Assembly: GCA_030835125.1 (NCBI GenBank)
Contig: JAUQWM010000012.1
Span: forward strand, 115,718 to 179,717
Direction: 5' to 3'
DNA from: Gemmatimonadaceae bacterium
Lineage (GTDB): Bacteria > Gemmatimonadota > Gemmatimonadetes > Gemmatimonadales > Gemmatimonadaceae
Length of the DNA: 64,000 nucleotides
Positions 34,944 through 43,026 of this stretch are shown here, in pieces. A program made the translations under genes and the position numbers. The stretch's first letter is position 1. Each line of letters opens with the position of its first letter. A model generated the notes under the pieces. That model did not search any database. It had not been told where the DNA came from and was given only the letters and a program-made list of their open reading frames with translations.

Positions 34944-35080
34944 TGGAGGTGGGAGGTCGGAGGTCGGAGGCCTGGGCCTGGCCAGGGCGGCTGTTCGCGC
35001 CCCTGATGCCTGATGCCTGATGCCTGATGCCTGATGCCTGATGCCTGATGCCTGATGCCTGATGCCTGATGCTTGATGCC
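34944..35080. repeat. Heptad repeat arrays GGAGGTC and CTGATGC in the spacer before the kinase gene
   Basis: 34944-34971 holds about four GGAGGTC-type units. 35003-35080 holds eleven nearly perfect CTGATGC units, the longest such array in the window, and it runs right up to the stop codon of the EAL-HDOD gene. The array is too short and has no spacers, so it is not a CRISPR. The rest of the spacer (34780-34943) shows nothing that I can name. Confidence 0.95.
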
Positions 35081-36351
35081 TATCCCACCATATCCGGCCC
35101 GTGCAGACGGTCCGCGGTCCACGCCAGGGCGTCGGTGTAGGCCTGTCGCAGTGAGACGGGGGAGACCCCCAGTCCGCCGGCCTCCGCCATGACTTCGTCC
35201 CAGGCGCCCTGCTCGAACAGTTCGACCACGGACAGCACGTGTCCCGCAAGGCCGGTGCGCCCTTCGATGGCGGCGCGCAGTTCCGGGGCCAGGTTCAGGG
35301 TATCCAGCAGGTCGCGCATCGGGGCGCGCAGGACCGCGTCGAGCAGCGAGAAGAGTCCCACGATGAATGCGGCCTCCGCCTCCCGTTCGCCCGCGGCAGC
35401 GCGCGCGATCTCCTCGCACATGCGGGCGCGGCGCATCGCGATATCGAGCAGTTCCCGCTCGGCCGCGGTCGTGGCGCCCACGCTCGTCACCAGCATCAGG
35501 GCGAGCCAGCGCCGCAATTCCTGCCGGCCCAGCAGCCGGAGGGCATGGCGGATCGAGCTGATCCCCCGCCCGCCAACGGAGACCGTGTTCACCGCCCGCA
35601 GCAGCTTGGCGGTGAGCGTGAGGTCTCCCTGGATGGCGCGTTCGAGGTCGGCCTCGGTCGTGCGATCGTCGCGCACCATCGCCATGAGCTTCATGATCGT
35701 GGCCGGCGACGCTGGCAGGGCGCGCTGGGAGACCAGCTCGGGGCGCGCGAAGTAGTAGCCCTGGAAGTACGAGAAGCCGAGTCGGTGGCAGGCGTCGCGC
35801 ATCGCCGGCGTTTCCACGCGCTCGGCCAGGAAGCGGACGTTGAAGTGTCGCAGGCGATCGAGGGTGTGGGCGAGTTCGGCTTCGTCCTTGCCCAGGACGT
35901 CGAGCTTGACCACATGCGCCAGGTCGAGGAGCGGGTCCATCGCCGGCGAGTACTCGAAGTCGTCGAGCGCCAGGAGGTAGCCGCCGTCGACGATGTCGCG
36001 GCACGCGGCCAGGACCTCGTCGTCGGGGACGACGCGCTCCAGGACCTCGATCACCACGGTGCCCGGGTGGAGCACGGAGTGAACGCGATCCAGCAGCAAC
36101 TGCCGGGTGAAGTTGAGGTATGCGCGCCGTCCGCCCGTCAGGCGCCCGATGCCGATGGAGAGGAAGGCGTTGACGAGGACCTGCGACGTCATGCGGTCGT
36201 CCCCGGAGCCTTCGGAGGTCGGGTTCAGGCCGCCGCGGTACAGCAGCTCGTAGCCATGCAGCGCGCCCCCGCCATCGAAGATGGGCTGGCGTGCGAGCAG
36301 GACGTCGAATTGGACGGAGGTGTCGGTGGCGGCTTCGGCTAGTCCTGGCAC
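35080..36351 (-). CDS. EAL-HDOD signalling protein
   Basis: A 423-residue protein. Residues about 17-205 are a degenerate EAL domain: LLARQPIFDGGGALHGYELL takes the place of the catalytic EAL, and VKLDVLGKDEAEL, FLAERVETPAMRDAC and FQGYYFARPE follow. With the catalytic glutamate context changed it may bind c-di-GMP or serve as a scaffold instead of cleaving it. Residues about 210-400 are an HDOD domain (LMAMVRDDRTTEADLERAIQ, LRAVNTVSVGGRGISSIRHA). This is the YuxH/CdgJ architecture linked to motility and stress control. The start is GTG. The CTGATGC array begins at its stop codon. Confidence 0.9.
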   Translation of the reverse strand: MPGLAEAATDTSVQFDVLLARQPIFDGGGALHGYELLYRGGLNPTSEGSGDDRMTSQVLVNAFLSIGIGRLTGGRRAYLNFTRQLLLDRVHSVLHPGTVVIEVLERVVPDDEVLAACRDIVDGGYLLALDDFEYSPAMDPLLDLAHVVKLDVLGKDEAELAHTLDRLRHFNVRFLAERVETPAMRDACHRLGFSYFQGYYFARPELVSQRALPASPATIMKLMAMVRDDRTTEADLERAIQGDLTLTAKLLRAVNTVSVGGRGISSIRHALRLLGRQELRRWLALMLVTSVGATTAAERELLDIAMRRARMCEEIARAAAGEREAEAAFIVGLFSLLDAVLRAPMRDLLDTLNLAPELRAAIEGRTGLAGHVLSVVELFEQGAWDEVMAEAGGLGVSPVSLRQAYTDALAWTADRLHGPDMVG

Positions 36352-36499
36352 GTCGTCGGGTTTGATGCGGTTACCGGCCCCGTGAGGCCACGCCCCGCAC
36401 CTTCAGTATCGGCACGTTGCCGACCCGACCTGAGCGCCCGCTCGCGGCCGCGAAAGACGACCGATCCCCAGGCACGCAGGGTGTACCGGAGGCCAGGAA

Positions 36500-37639
36500 T
36501 CAGCGCAGGGACAGGTTGAACGCGGCCTTCGCCACCGACCCGCCCCACGCGAATTCCAGGACGCCACCGAGGCCACTCTGGTTGCGCACCGTGACGGTCA
36601 GCTCCTCCACGGGCGAAGGCGTGGGGGTGAGCTGCATGGGGATCCGCGCCACGTCCTGGGCTGGATCGTACTCCGTCCCCCACATGCCGATCTTGCGGCT
36701 GACGATGAGGTTCGTGCCGGTGCGCGTGTGCTGGATCCACAGCGTATACGCGCCCGCCGGCACCGTGACCGATCCGAAGGTCATCGCCCTGGTGACGAAC
36801 AGGTGCGTTGCATCATTCGCGCCCGCCCGCCACACCGAGTCGAACGGGACCAGTGCCCCGCCCCACACCGTGCGCCCCCGGACCATGGGCCGACCGTAGT
36901 CCACCAGGACGATGGCGCCTGGCCCGAAGCCGCCCCGGGCCACGTCTCGTGCCGAGAGTGTGCCGGTGGGTCGCATCGCGCGGGCGATCGCGGCCATGTC
37001 CAGGCCGCCGGGGCCGCGCACGGCGACCACCTTGTTGGTCGTCATCGCGCCATCCACCAGCTGCAACTGGCCGCGCGAGTCGAAGAGGAAGCGCATCGGA
37101 TAGATCCCGACGCCGCGCATCCGGAGCGTATCACCACCCGCCCCCTCGAGCCCGACGAACCCGGCGGGGCCGGCGACGCTCAGCGACGGCAATGAATCCG
37201 TGGCGCCTCCCGACCGGCGTCGCGCCGCCAGCAGTTCCATCGCGCCATAGACGTACACCGGCAGCACGACCGTCCCCTGTCGCGCCGCCATCGCGGTGCG
37301 CTGCACGGTGTCAGGCCGGACGAACTCACGCACCACGGAGTCGGTGGTGACGGTGAACCGGACCTCGGTGGGCTGGTTGGGGAACGGTGTGCCGTCGGGC
37401 TGCATCCGCCGGACGGAGGCCGACGCCGGCAGCCCATCCGGGCGGAGTGCCATCTCGTAGCGGACGAGGATCACGCTGGCGCCCGTGCGCTGGACCATCT
37501 CGCCGGACAGCCGGTTGGCCGTTCGGGTGTACTGGTCGATGGCCACGGTGTCCTTGCCGAGCCGGTAGACGAAGGACGCCTGTTGCGCACCGGCTCGAGC
37601 GGTGACGACGACGGACAGGATGGCGATGGCGGTGCGCAT
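36500..37639 (-). CDS. Exported DUF2911-domain protein
   Basis: A 379-residue protein with a signal peptide (MRTAIAILSVVVTARAGAQQ). The C-terminal ~150 residues match DUF2911: VDYGRPMVRGRTVWGGALVP, VWRAGANDATHLFVTRAMTF, VPAGAYTLWI. The N-terminal part is a beta-rich region (FVYRLGKDTVAIDQYTRTAN). DUF2911 has no established activity. I chose the ATG at 37639 because the signal peptide begins there. Confidence 0.82.
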   Translation of the reverse strand: MRTAIAILSVVVTARAGAQQASFVYRLGKDTVAIDQYTRTANRLSGEMVQRTGASVILVRYEMALRPDGLPASASVRRMQPDGTPFPNQPTEVRFTVTTDSVVREFVRPDTVQRTAMAARQGTVVLPVYVYGAMELLAARRRSGGATDSLPSLSVAGPAGFVGLEGAGGDTLRMRGVGIYPMRFLFDSRGQLQLVDGAMTTNKVVAVRGPGGLDMAAIARAMRPTGTLSARDVARGGFGPGAIVLVDYGRPMVRGRTVWGGALVPFDSVWRAGANDATHLFVTRAMTFGSVTVPAGAYTLWIQHTRTGTNLIVSRKIGMWGTEYDPAQDVARIPMQLTPTPSPVEELTVTVRNQSGLGGVLEFAWGGSVAKAAFNLSLR

Positions 37640-37715
37640 GGATGGAGGCTCGGGTGGAATGGCTGATGAATCCACCAGATGACCGGCAGGTTCCATCCTC
37701 TCCATCAATCATGGC

Positions 37716-40409
37716 TCAGTCACCTCGCAGGGCCACGTTCGGATCCACCCGCGCGGCGCGAAGAGCCGGCCCCAGACTCGCGGCCAGGGCCACCACGAGC
37801 AGCACCATCGTCACCAGCCCGAAGACCAACGGGTCGCGCGGCGATTGCTGGAACATCAGCCCTTCCATCGCCTGTGATCCACGGAACGCGAGGGCGCCGC
37901 CGAGCACGAGACCCACGGCGACCAGCCGCAGTCCGCTCGAAATGACCAGCTGCATGACGTCGCTGACCGACGCGCCGAGCGCCAGGCGGACGCCGAGTTC
38001 CTGCGTGCGCTGCGCGACGTCATAGGCGATGAGCGAATAGAGGCCGATGGCGGCCAGCACCAGGGCCAGGCCGCCGAAGGCGACGAACATCGTCGCGCCG
38101 AACTCCCACGAGCGCCGCTGTGGATCGATCAGCCGGCTCAGTGGCATGGCGCCGGCATAGGCCGCGCCGGGCATCTCGCGCTGCAACCGGCGACGCAGCG
38201 TTTCGACGTAGTCGGCCACGTTGCCCTGCACCCGCGCGAACATCTGGAAGTCCACCGAGCCGTCGAACTGCTCCGTCGGAACGTAGTACGTGTACTCACG
38301 TGCTTCGGTCAGCGTGCGAACGCGCATCTCCTCGGCGATGCCAATCACCGTCGAACAGGGAGCCGTGTCGGCGCCGATGCGGACACACTTGCCGAGGGCT
38401 TCCTCGACCGGCCAGATCGCGCGCGCCATTCCTTCACTGACGACGACCACGGGCGGACTTCCGGCCCGGTCCGTGGCGTCGAACGCGCGTCCCCTCAGGA
38501 TGCGGGTTCCCATCGTGGCGAAGTAGTCGGGACTTCCTGCCTGGAGAATGAAGCGGCCACGACGCCGGATGGAGTCCACACCGGGCACCCACAGGCCGCG
38601 TCCTTCGTTACTCCAGAACGGAACCGAAGCCGCCAGCGTTACGTGCGTCACGCCGGGAACTTCCCGCGCAGCCAGCAGCATGCGGTCGGTGAGCGCTCGC
38701 TGCTCGGCCGGCGTGAGGGTCACGCCCCGGAGGTTCGCGCCCAGGAACACGATGCGATCGGCGTCGTAGCCGAGCCGGAACCCGTGGACCTTCTGCAGGC
38801 TGCGCACAAACAGGCCGGCGCCCACCAGCAGGACCACCGAGAGCGTCGCCTGGAAGACGAGCAGCGCGGTCCGCGTGCGTCCACGGCGATACGTGCCCTC
38901 GCGTGAACCTGTCTTGAGGGCGCTCGCCAGGTCGCCACGACCCGCCTGCAGTGCCGGCACCAATCCGGTCAGCAGCGCGACGATCACCGTCGCGATCGCC
39001 GCGAACAGCAGCGTGCGCCCGTCGGTGGTTACCGCGACGGCCTCCTCGGGCGTGAAGAAGAACGCACGCAGTGTTGCCGATCCCCACTGCGCGATGGCAA
39101 GGCCGGCCGCGCCCCCCAGGACCGCGAGGACCAGGCTCTCGGTGAGGAGCTGACGGACCAGCCGCTGACGGCTGACGCCGAGCGCGAGACGCACGGCGAT
39201 TTCGCGCTGGCGGCCCACCGCACGTGACAGCAGCAGGTTGGCGACATTGGCGCACGCGATCAGCAGCACGATGAGTGCGACACCAGCGATCCACCTGGCG
39301 ACCTGGGACTCCTGTCCAGCCTGTGGCCCGCGGTCAATCTGTACCGGTCCCAGCGTGACCGCGGCGCGCGCGCTGTCCGGCGTGCCAATTTGCGGCTGGG
39401 CGCTGGCCTCGCGCCGCCAGCTCTCGTAGTACGCCGCGGTCAGGTCGGCTTCGGCCGCGGCGACGCTGATCCCCGGCTTGCGGCGAGCGACCAGCTCGAG
39501 CCAGCTCCAGGTGTAGGCGTTGGTATAGGCCGCGCCCCGGCGCTCGAACGCGTAGCTGGTGATTGGCATGAACGCGGCGGGCACGCCCTGGTCACCCATC
39601 CCGACGAAGCCTTCGGGTGCGACGCCGATGATGGTGCGGATCGCGCGACCGATGCGCACCGGCTGACCGATGACGTCCGGGCTCCCGCCGAAGTGCGTCT
39701 GCCAGAAGGCGTGACCGAGCACGACGACCGGCATTCCGGCGGGCAGGCTGTCATCGGTCGCGTCGAAGAATCGGCCGTGGATGGGGCGGGCCTTGAACAG
39801 CGAGAAGTAGTTCGCGGTGGCGACGGTGACGCGCATCTCCTTCGTGTCCGCGCCGTCGCCAACCGGCGTGACGATCGTCTGGAACGCCGAGATCGTCTCG
39901 AAGGACTTTGTGGCACGCGCGAAGTCGCGATACACCGGAAAGGCGAGGTTGCGTTCGACGCGGCGCTCCCCATCGAGGTTGTACGCGGTGTAGACCCGAT
40001 GGACGGTGCTGGCGTCGCGCAGGGTCGGTGGAGGGCGGAAGAGGAGTCGATCGACGATGCCGAACATCGCGGCGTTCGCGCCGATGCCGAGACCGAGCGT
40101 GACGACGATGCCGAGGGAAAAGGCCGGACGCGCGACGAGCCCACGCGCGGCGTACCGCAGGTCCTGGGCGAGCGTCTCCAGCGCTACGAGTCCTCGCGCG
40201 TCGCGTGTGTCGTCCCTGGTTCCCTCGAGGGTGCCGAACGCCGCCCGGGCGCGCCGGCGTGCCTCGTCAGGCGCCATGCCGGCGCGAACGTGCTTCGCGG
40301 TTTCCTGCTCGAGGTGGAACTGCAATTCAGCGTCCAACTCGTGGTCCATGGCGTCGCGCCGGAACAGCGCGCGCAGGCGGTAGCGCAGGTCGGTGAGGGC
40401 TTGGCGCAT
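37716..40409 (-). CDS. Large MacB/FtsX-type permease of the orphan (ADOP) class
   Basis: An 897-residue membrane protein. It has an N-terminal cytoplasmic region (RALFRRDAMDHELDAELQFH then EQETAKHVRAGMAPDEARRR), which is the part seen in ADOP permeases regulated by PadR. Two MacB-periplasmic plus FtsX units follow: PAFSLGIVVTLGLGIGANAA, then ALIVLLIACANVANLLLSRA, REIAVRLALGVSRQRLVRQL, and C-terminal LALVLAAIGLYSLIAYDVAQ with LGVRLALGASVSDVMQL. No ATPase gene is adjacent. It probably works in lipoprotein or peptide export or drug efflux; the substrate is unknown. A PadR gene directly upstream is its likely regulator. Confidence 0.9.
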   Translation of the reverse strand: MRQALTDLRYRLRALFRRDAMDHELDAELQFHLEQETAKHVRAGMAPDEARRRARAAFGTLEGTRDDTRDARGLVALETLAQDLRYAARGLVARPAFSLGIVVTLGLGIGANAAMFGIVDRLLFRPPPTLRDASTVHRVYTAYNLDGERRVERNLAFPVYRDFARATKSFETISAFQTIVTPVGDGADTKEMRVTVATANYFSLFKARPIHGRFFDATDDSLPAGMPVVVLGHAFWQTHFGGSPDVIGQPVRIGRAIRTIIGVAPEGFVGMGDQGVPAAFMPITSYAFERRGAAYTNAYTWSWLELVARRKPGISVAAAEADLTAAYYESWRREASAQPQIGTPDSARAAVTLGPVQIDRGPQAGQESQVARWIAGVALIVLLIACANVANLLLSRAVGRQREIAVRLALGVSRQRLVRQLLTESLVLAVLGGAAGLAIAQWGSATLRAFFFTPEEAVAVTTDGRTLLFAAIATVIVALLTGLVPALQAGRGDLASALKTGSREGTYRRGRTRTALLVFQATLSVVLLVGAGLFVRSLQKVHGFRLGYDADRIVFLGANLRGVTLTPAEQRALTDRMLLAAREVPGVTHVTLAASVPFWSNEGRGLWVPGVDSIRRRGRFILQAGSPDYFATMGTRILRGRAFDATDRAGSPPVVVVSEGMARAIWPVEEALGKCVRIGADTAPCSTVIGIAEEMRVRTLTEAREYTYYVPTEQFDGSVDFQMFARVQGNVADYVETLRRRLQREMPGAAYAGAMPLSRLIDPQRRSWEFGATMFVAFGGLALVLAAIGLYSLIAYDVAQRTQELGVRLALGASVSDVMQLVISSGLRLVAVGLVLGGALAFRGSQAMEGLMFQQSPRDPLVFGLVTMVLLVVALAASLGPALRAARVDPNVALRGD

Positions 40410-40424
40410 GGTGGTGACTCCTGG

Positions 40425-40754
40425 CTAGGCCTGGTCGAGCACGAGGCCGACGGCGGCGGTCAGCTTCTGCCAGGCGTCGGTCTCGGCGGCGAGCTGCTTC
40501 CGGCCGGCGCGGGTAAGGTCGTAGTACTTGGCCTTGCGGTTGTTGTCGGAGGTGCCCCACTCGGCCTTGATGAGGCCTCGGCGCTCGAGTCGATGCAGGG
40601 CCGGGTAGAGCGAGCCCTGTGGCACCTGCAGCGTGGCGCGCGAGACCTGGTGCAGGCGCTCCGAGATGGCCCAGCCGTGCATGGGTTGCAGCGAGAGGGC
40701 CTTCAGGATGAGCAGGTCGAGGGTGCCCTGAGGGAGGTCGAGACGAGGGAGCAT
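40425..40754 (-). CDS. PadR-family transcriptional regulator
   Basis: A 109-residue winged-helix protein: PQGTLDLLILKALSLQPMHG, WAISERLHQVSRATLQVPQG, SLYPALHRLERRGLIKAEWG, KAKYYDLTRAGRKQLA. Short PadR proteins of this type sit upstream of ADOP permeases and repress them until an effector binds. The stop lies 15 bases before the permease start on the same strand, so the two form an operon. The upstream region is filled by GATTGCA heptads. Confidence 0.93.
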   Translation of the reverse strand: MLPRLDLPQGTLDLLILKALSLQPMHGWAISERLHQVSRATLQVPQGSLYPALHRLERRGLIKAEWGTSDNNRKAKYYDLTRAGRKQLAAETDAWQKLTAAVGLVLDQA

Positions 40755-40759
40755 TCGAG

Positions 40760-40806
40760 TGCAGATTGCAGATTGCAGATTGCGGATTGCAGAGTGCGAG
40801 TGCAGG
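40760..40806. repeat. GATTGCA-type heptad repeat upstream of padR
   Basis: Six to seven units (GCAGATT three times, then diverged copies) begin only 6 bases before the padR start codon, where its ribosome-binding site should be. Confidence 0.9.
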
Positions 40807-40848
40807 GGGGCACAGTGGTGACTTGCGGGAGCTTCTTGCTCCCCTTCG

Positions 40849-40887
40849 GCTTCTACAAGGCGATGGTAGTGGTGGCCTTGTAGAAGC
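40849..40887. other. Strong hairpin between the amidohydrolase and padR genes
   Basis: A perfect 12-bp inverted repeat GCTTCTACAAGG/CCTTGTAGAAGC with a 15-base loop (cgatggtagtggtgg). There is no T-run, so it is not a classical terminator. It lies about 95 bases upstream of padR and could be an operator for PadR or another regulator. Confidence 0.6.
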
Positions 40888-40983
40888 GCAAGAGGAAGGC
40901 CTCGAGCGGGTGACAGTCCGTTCCGGGGAGGTTCGGGCCGATGGCCGGGTGCTCCTGACTCACGTGGCCGTCGCGGAAACGAC

Positions 40984-41009
40984 GAGACCGCGGCGTGGGC
41001 CGCGGTCTC
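40984..41009 (-). terminator. Terminator-like hairpin after the amidohydrolase gene
   Basis: A perfect 10-bp stem GAGACCGCGG/CCGCGGTCTC with a 6-base loop, about 50 bases after the stop codon at 41058. Only a weak T-rich stretch (GTCGTTTCC) follows on the minus strand, so efficiency is uncertain. Confidence 0.6.
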
Positions 41010-41057
41010 TCGAACTCAAGGGAGCAACCTCAGGGAACGCGTCGCGCGGTCCTGCCC

Positions 41058-42839
41058 TTATTGCGGAGCGCGTTGGCGGAACGGCGCCTCTGCGTGGGTG
41101 ATCCGGCCTCCGGTGACCGTGAGCAGCACCTTCGCCTCCTTCAACTGTGGCGCGGGGATCGCGAACAGGTCCCGGTCGATGATGACGAAATCGGCGAGCA
41201 GTCCTGCCTTGAGCGAACCCTTGTTCGCCTCCTCCCCCTCCGCCCACGCGTTGTTCACCGTATAGGAGCGGAGACTGGTCTCGAGGTCGAGCCGCTCCAT
41301 CGGGAACCACCCACCCTCGGGCTTGCCGTCCAGGGTCTGGCGCGTCACCGCGGCGTACAGGATGACCATCGGGTTCGCCGTGTACCAGCTCGCGTTGGTG
41401 CCCGGCCAGTCCGAGCCAAAGAGCAACGGGACGCCCGCATCGTGGAACGTCCTGAACGCGTACGCCCAGCGCGCGCGCGTGCCGATACGCTCCTCCATCC
41501 ACCGCATGTCGTCGATCGCGTGATACGGCTGCACCTCGGCGATGATGCCCAACCGCTTGTAGCGCTGCGCGACCTCGGCGTTGCGAATCACCTGCGAGTG
41601 GATGATGCGCCAGCGCCGTTCCTTCGGCCCGTTCACGCGCATCACCTTTTCCATGATGGTGAGCACGCTGTCGATGGCGTGGTCGCCGATCGCGTGCACG
41701 TTCGCCCACCAGCCGGCCGAGTCGAGCCCGAAGAGGAGCCGCTCCATGTTGCCGGGGGGACTCATGCCCGAGCCGGCGCCGTCGGTCGCGGCGGTGTTCG
41801 TGCTGTCACGCCATTCGCCAACGCGGCCCGAGTGAAGCTGCGGCTCGTAGAAGCGCGCCGTGGAGTTTCCCTGGATGCCGTCGATGAACCCCTTGAGCGC
41901 GCGGATGCGAATCCAGTCGTCCCCGAACCCCGGCGAGATACCGGCGTAGGAGAGCTCGTTCCACTTGTCGAGCGTGGGCCGCGCGAAGATCCGCACCGTG
42001 AGTTCGCCGCGCCGCTTGAGCTCCGTGTACACGGGCAGCTGCGCCGGCGGCGTATTGTCGTGAATCGTCGTCACGCCCAGTTCACTCAGGTGCTGCAGGG
42101 CGGCCCGTGCTTCACGGAGTCGCTGATCGAACGTCTTGGGTGCGATGGCGGCGCGCAGGCGTGAGAGCGCGGCACCATTGACGCGGCCGGTGGGCTCGCC
42201 GTTGGCGCACTCCAAACCGTCTATAGAACCGGTACAGTCCAGGCCCGCGGCCCTGAGCGCCGCCCCGTTCGCGAGCCACGCGCTCCGGTCCCAACGATTG
42301 AGCAGTGCCGGCGTATTGGGCGTCACCGAATCGATGATCGAACGGTCAGGGGAGAACCGCGCCGTGGGCCGGTTCGAGGCGGAGCCAGTGGCGTTAGCCG
42401 GATTGTCCTCGTACGCACCCCAGTCCCCGCCTGTGAGCCAGGCGCCGGGACTCATGCGCTGCGCCGCCGCCTTCACGCGCCCGGCAAACGGGCCGGGCGT
42501 GTGGACGTCGAGCAGATTGGCACCGAGGAGCAGTGCGCCGGCCTGCCCGAAATGCGTATGATCATCAATGAAGCCGGGCGTGATGAACCGCCCGCCGGCG
42601 TCAATCACGCGCGTCCGCGCGCCGCGATGCGCGTCGGCCTGCGCGTTGGTTCCCACCGCGATCAGGCGCTCGCCCCGAACCGCCAGCGCCTCGGCGCGTG
42701 GCTGGGCGGAGTCGCCGGTCCAGACGCGCGCGTTGCGGACGATCAGGTCGGCGTCCTGTGCGCGGAGTCCGGCGACGGGCAGGATCAGCGCGACGCAGGC
42801 AACGAGGGTTCGGCATTGGGCGGAGAGGGTCATCGACAT
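41058..42839 (-). CDS. Exported YtcJ-type amidohydrolase
   Basis: A 593-residue metal-dependent hydrolase of the Amidohydro_3 group. Signal peptide: CRTLVACVALILPVAGLRAQ. Then DADLIVRNARVWTGDS, the metal motif GFIDDHTHFGQAGALL, GVTTIHDNTPP, WWANVHAIGDHAIDSVL, RRWRIIHSQVIRNAEV and the metal aspartate in PLLFGSDWPGTNASW, ending in LKAGLLADFVIIDRDLFAIP. The signal peptide places it outside the cytoplasm; the substrate is unknown. The ATG at 42839 is used, with another at 42833. A broken paralogue is at 962-1695. A terminator-like hairpin follows. Confidence 0.9.
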   Translation of the reverse strand: MSMTLSAQCRTLVACVALILPVAGLRAQDADLIVRNARVWTGDSAQPRAEALAVRGERLIAVGTNAQADAHRGARTRVIDAGGRFITPGFIDDHTHFGQAGALLLGANLLDVHTPGPFAGRVKAAAQRMSPGAWLTGGDWGAYEDNPANATGSASNRPTARFSPDRSIIDSVTPNTPALLNRWDRSAWLANGAALRAAGLDCTGSIDGLECANGEPTGRVNGAALSRLRAAIAPKTFDQRLREARAALQHLSELGVTTIHDNTPPAQLPVYTELKRRGELTVRIFARPTLDKWNELSYAGISPGFGDDWIRIRALKGFIDGIQGNSTARFYEPQLHSGRVGEWRDSTNTAATDGAGSGMSPPGNMERLLFGLDSAGWWANVHAIGDHAIDSVLTIMEKVMRVNGPKERRWRIIHSQVIRNAEVAQRYKRLGIIAEVQPYHAIDDMRWMEERIGTRARWAYAFRTFHDAGVPLLFGSDWPGTNASWYTANPMVILYAAVTRQTLDGKPEGGWFPMERLDLETSLRSYTVNNAWAEGEEANKGSLKAGLLADFVIIDRDLFAIPAPQLKEAKVLLTVTGGRITHAEAPFRQRAPQ

Positions 42840-43026
42840 GAAGGCTAAGCTACGTGCCACCTCCCCGGGTTCAAGCCACGCGCGGGCGCGCTCACCGGCG
42901 CGGCGGACGTGATCGAGACTCGAGTCTCCACCCCACTGCCCTGCTTCCGAACCAGCGAGGCTCGCATGACAACCGGCTGACAGCGCCATGACGGTGTGTT
43001 GACGGCTGCCGGCTACGCTGGACGCC

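Noticed and set aside
35003..35080. Direct repeats that could suggest a CRISPR array
   Set aside because: Units are 7 bases and contiguous, with no spacers and no cas genes anywhere in the window.
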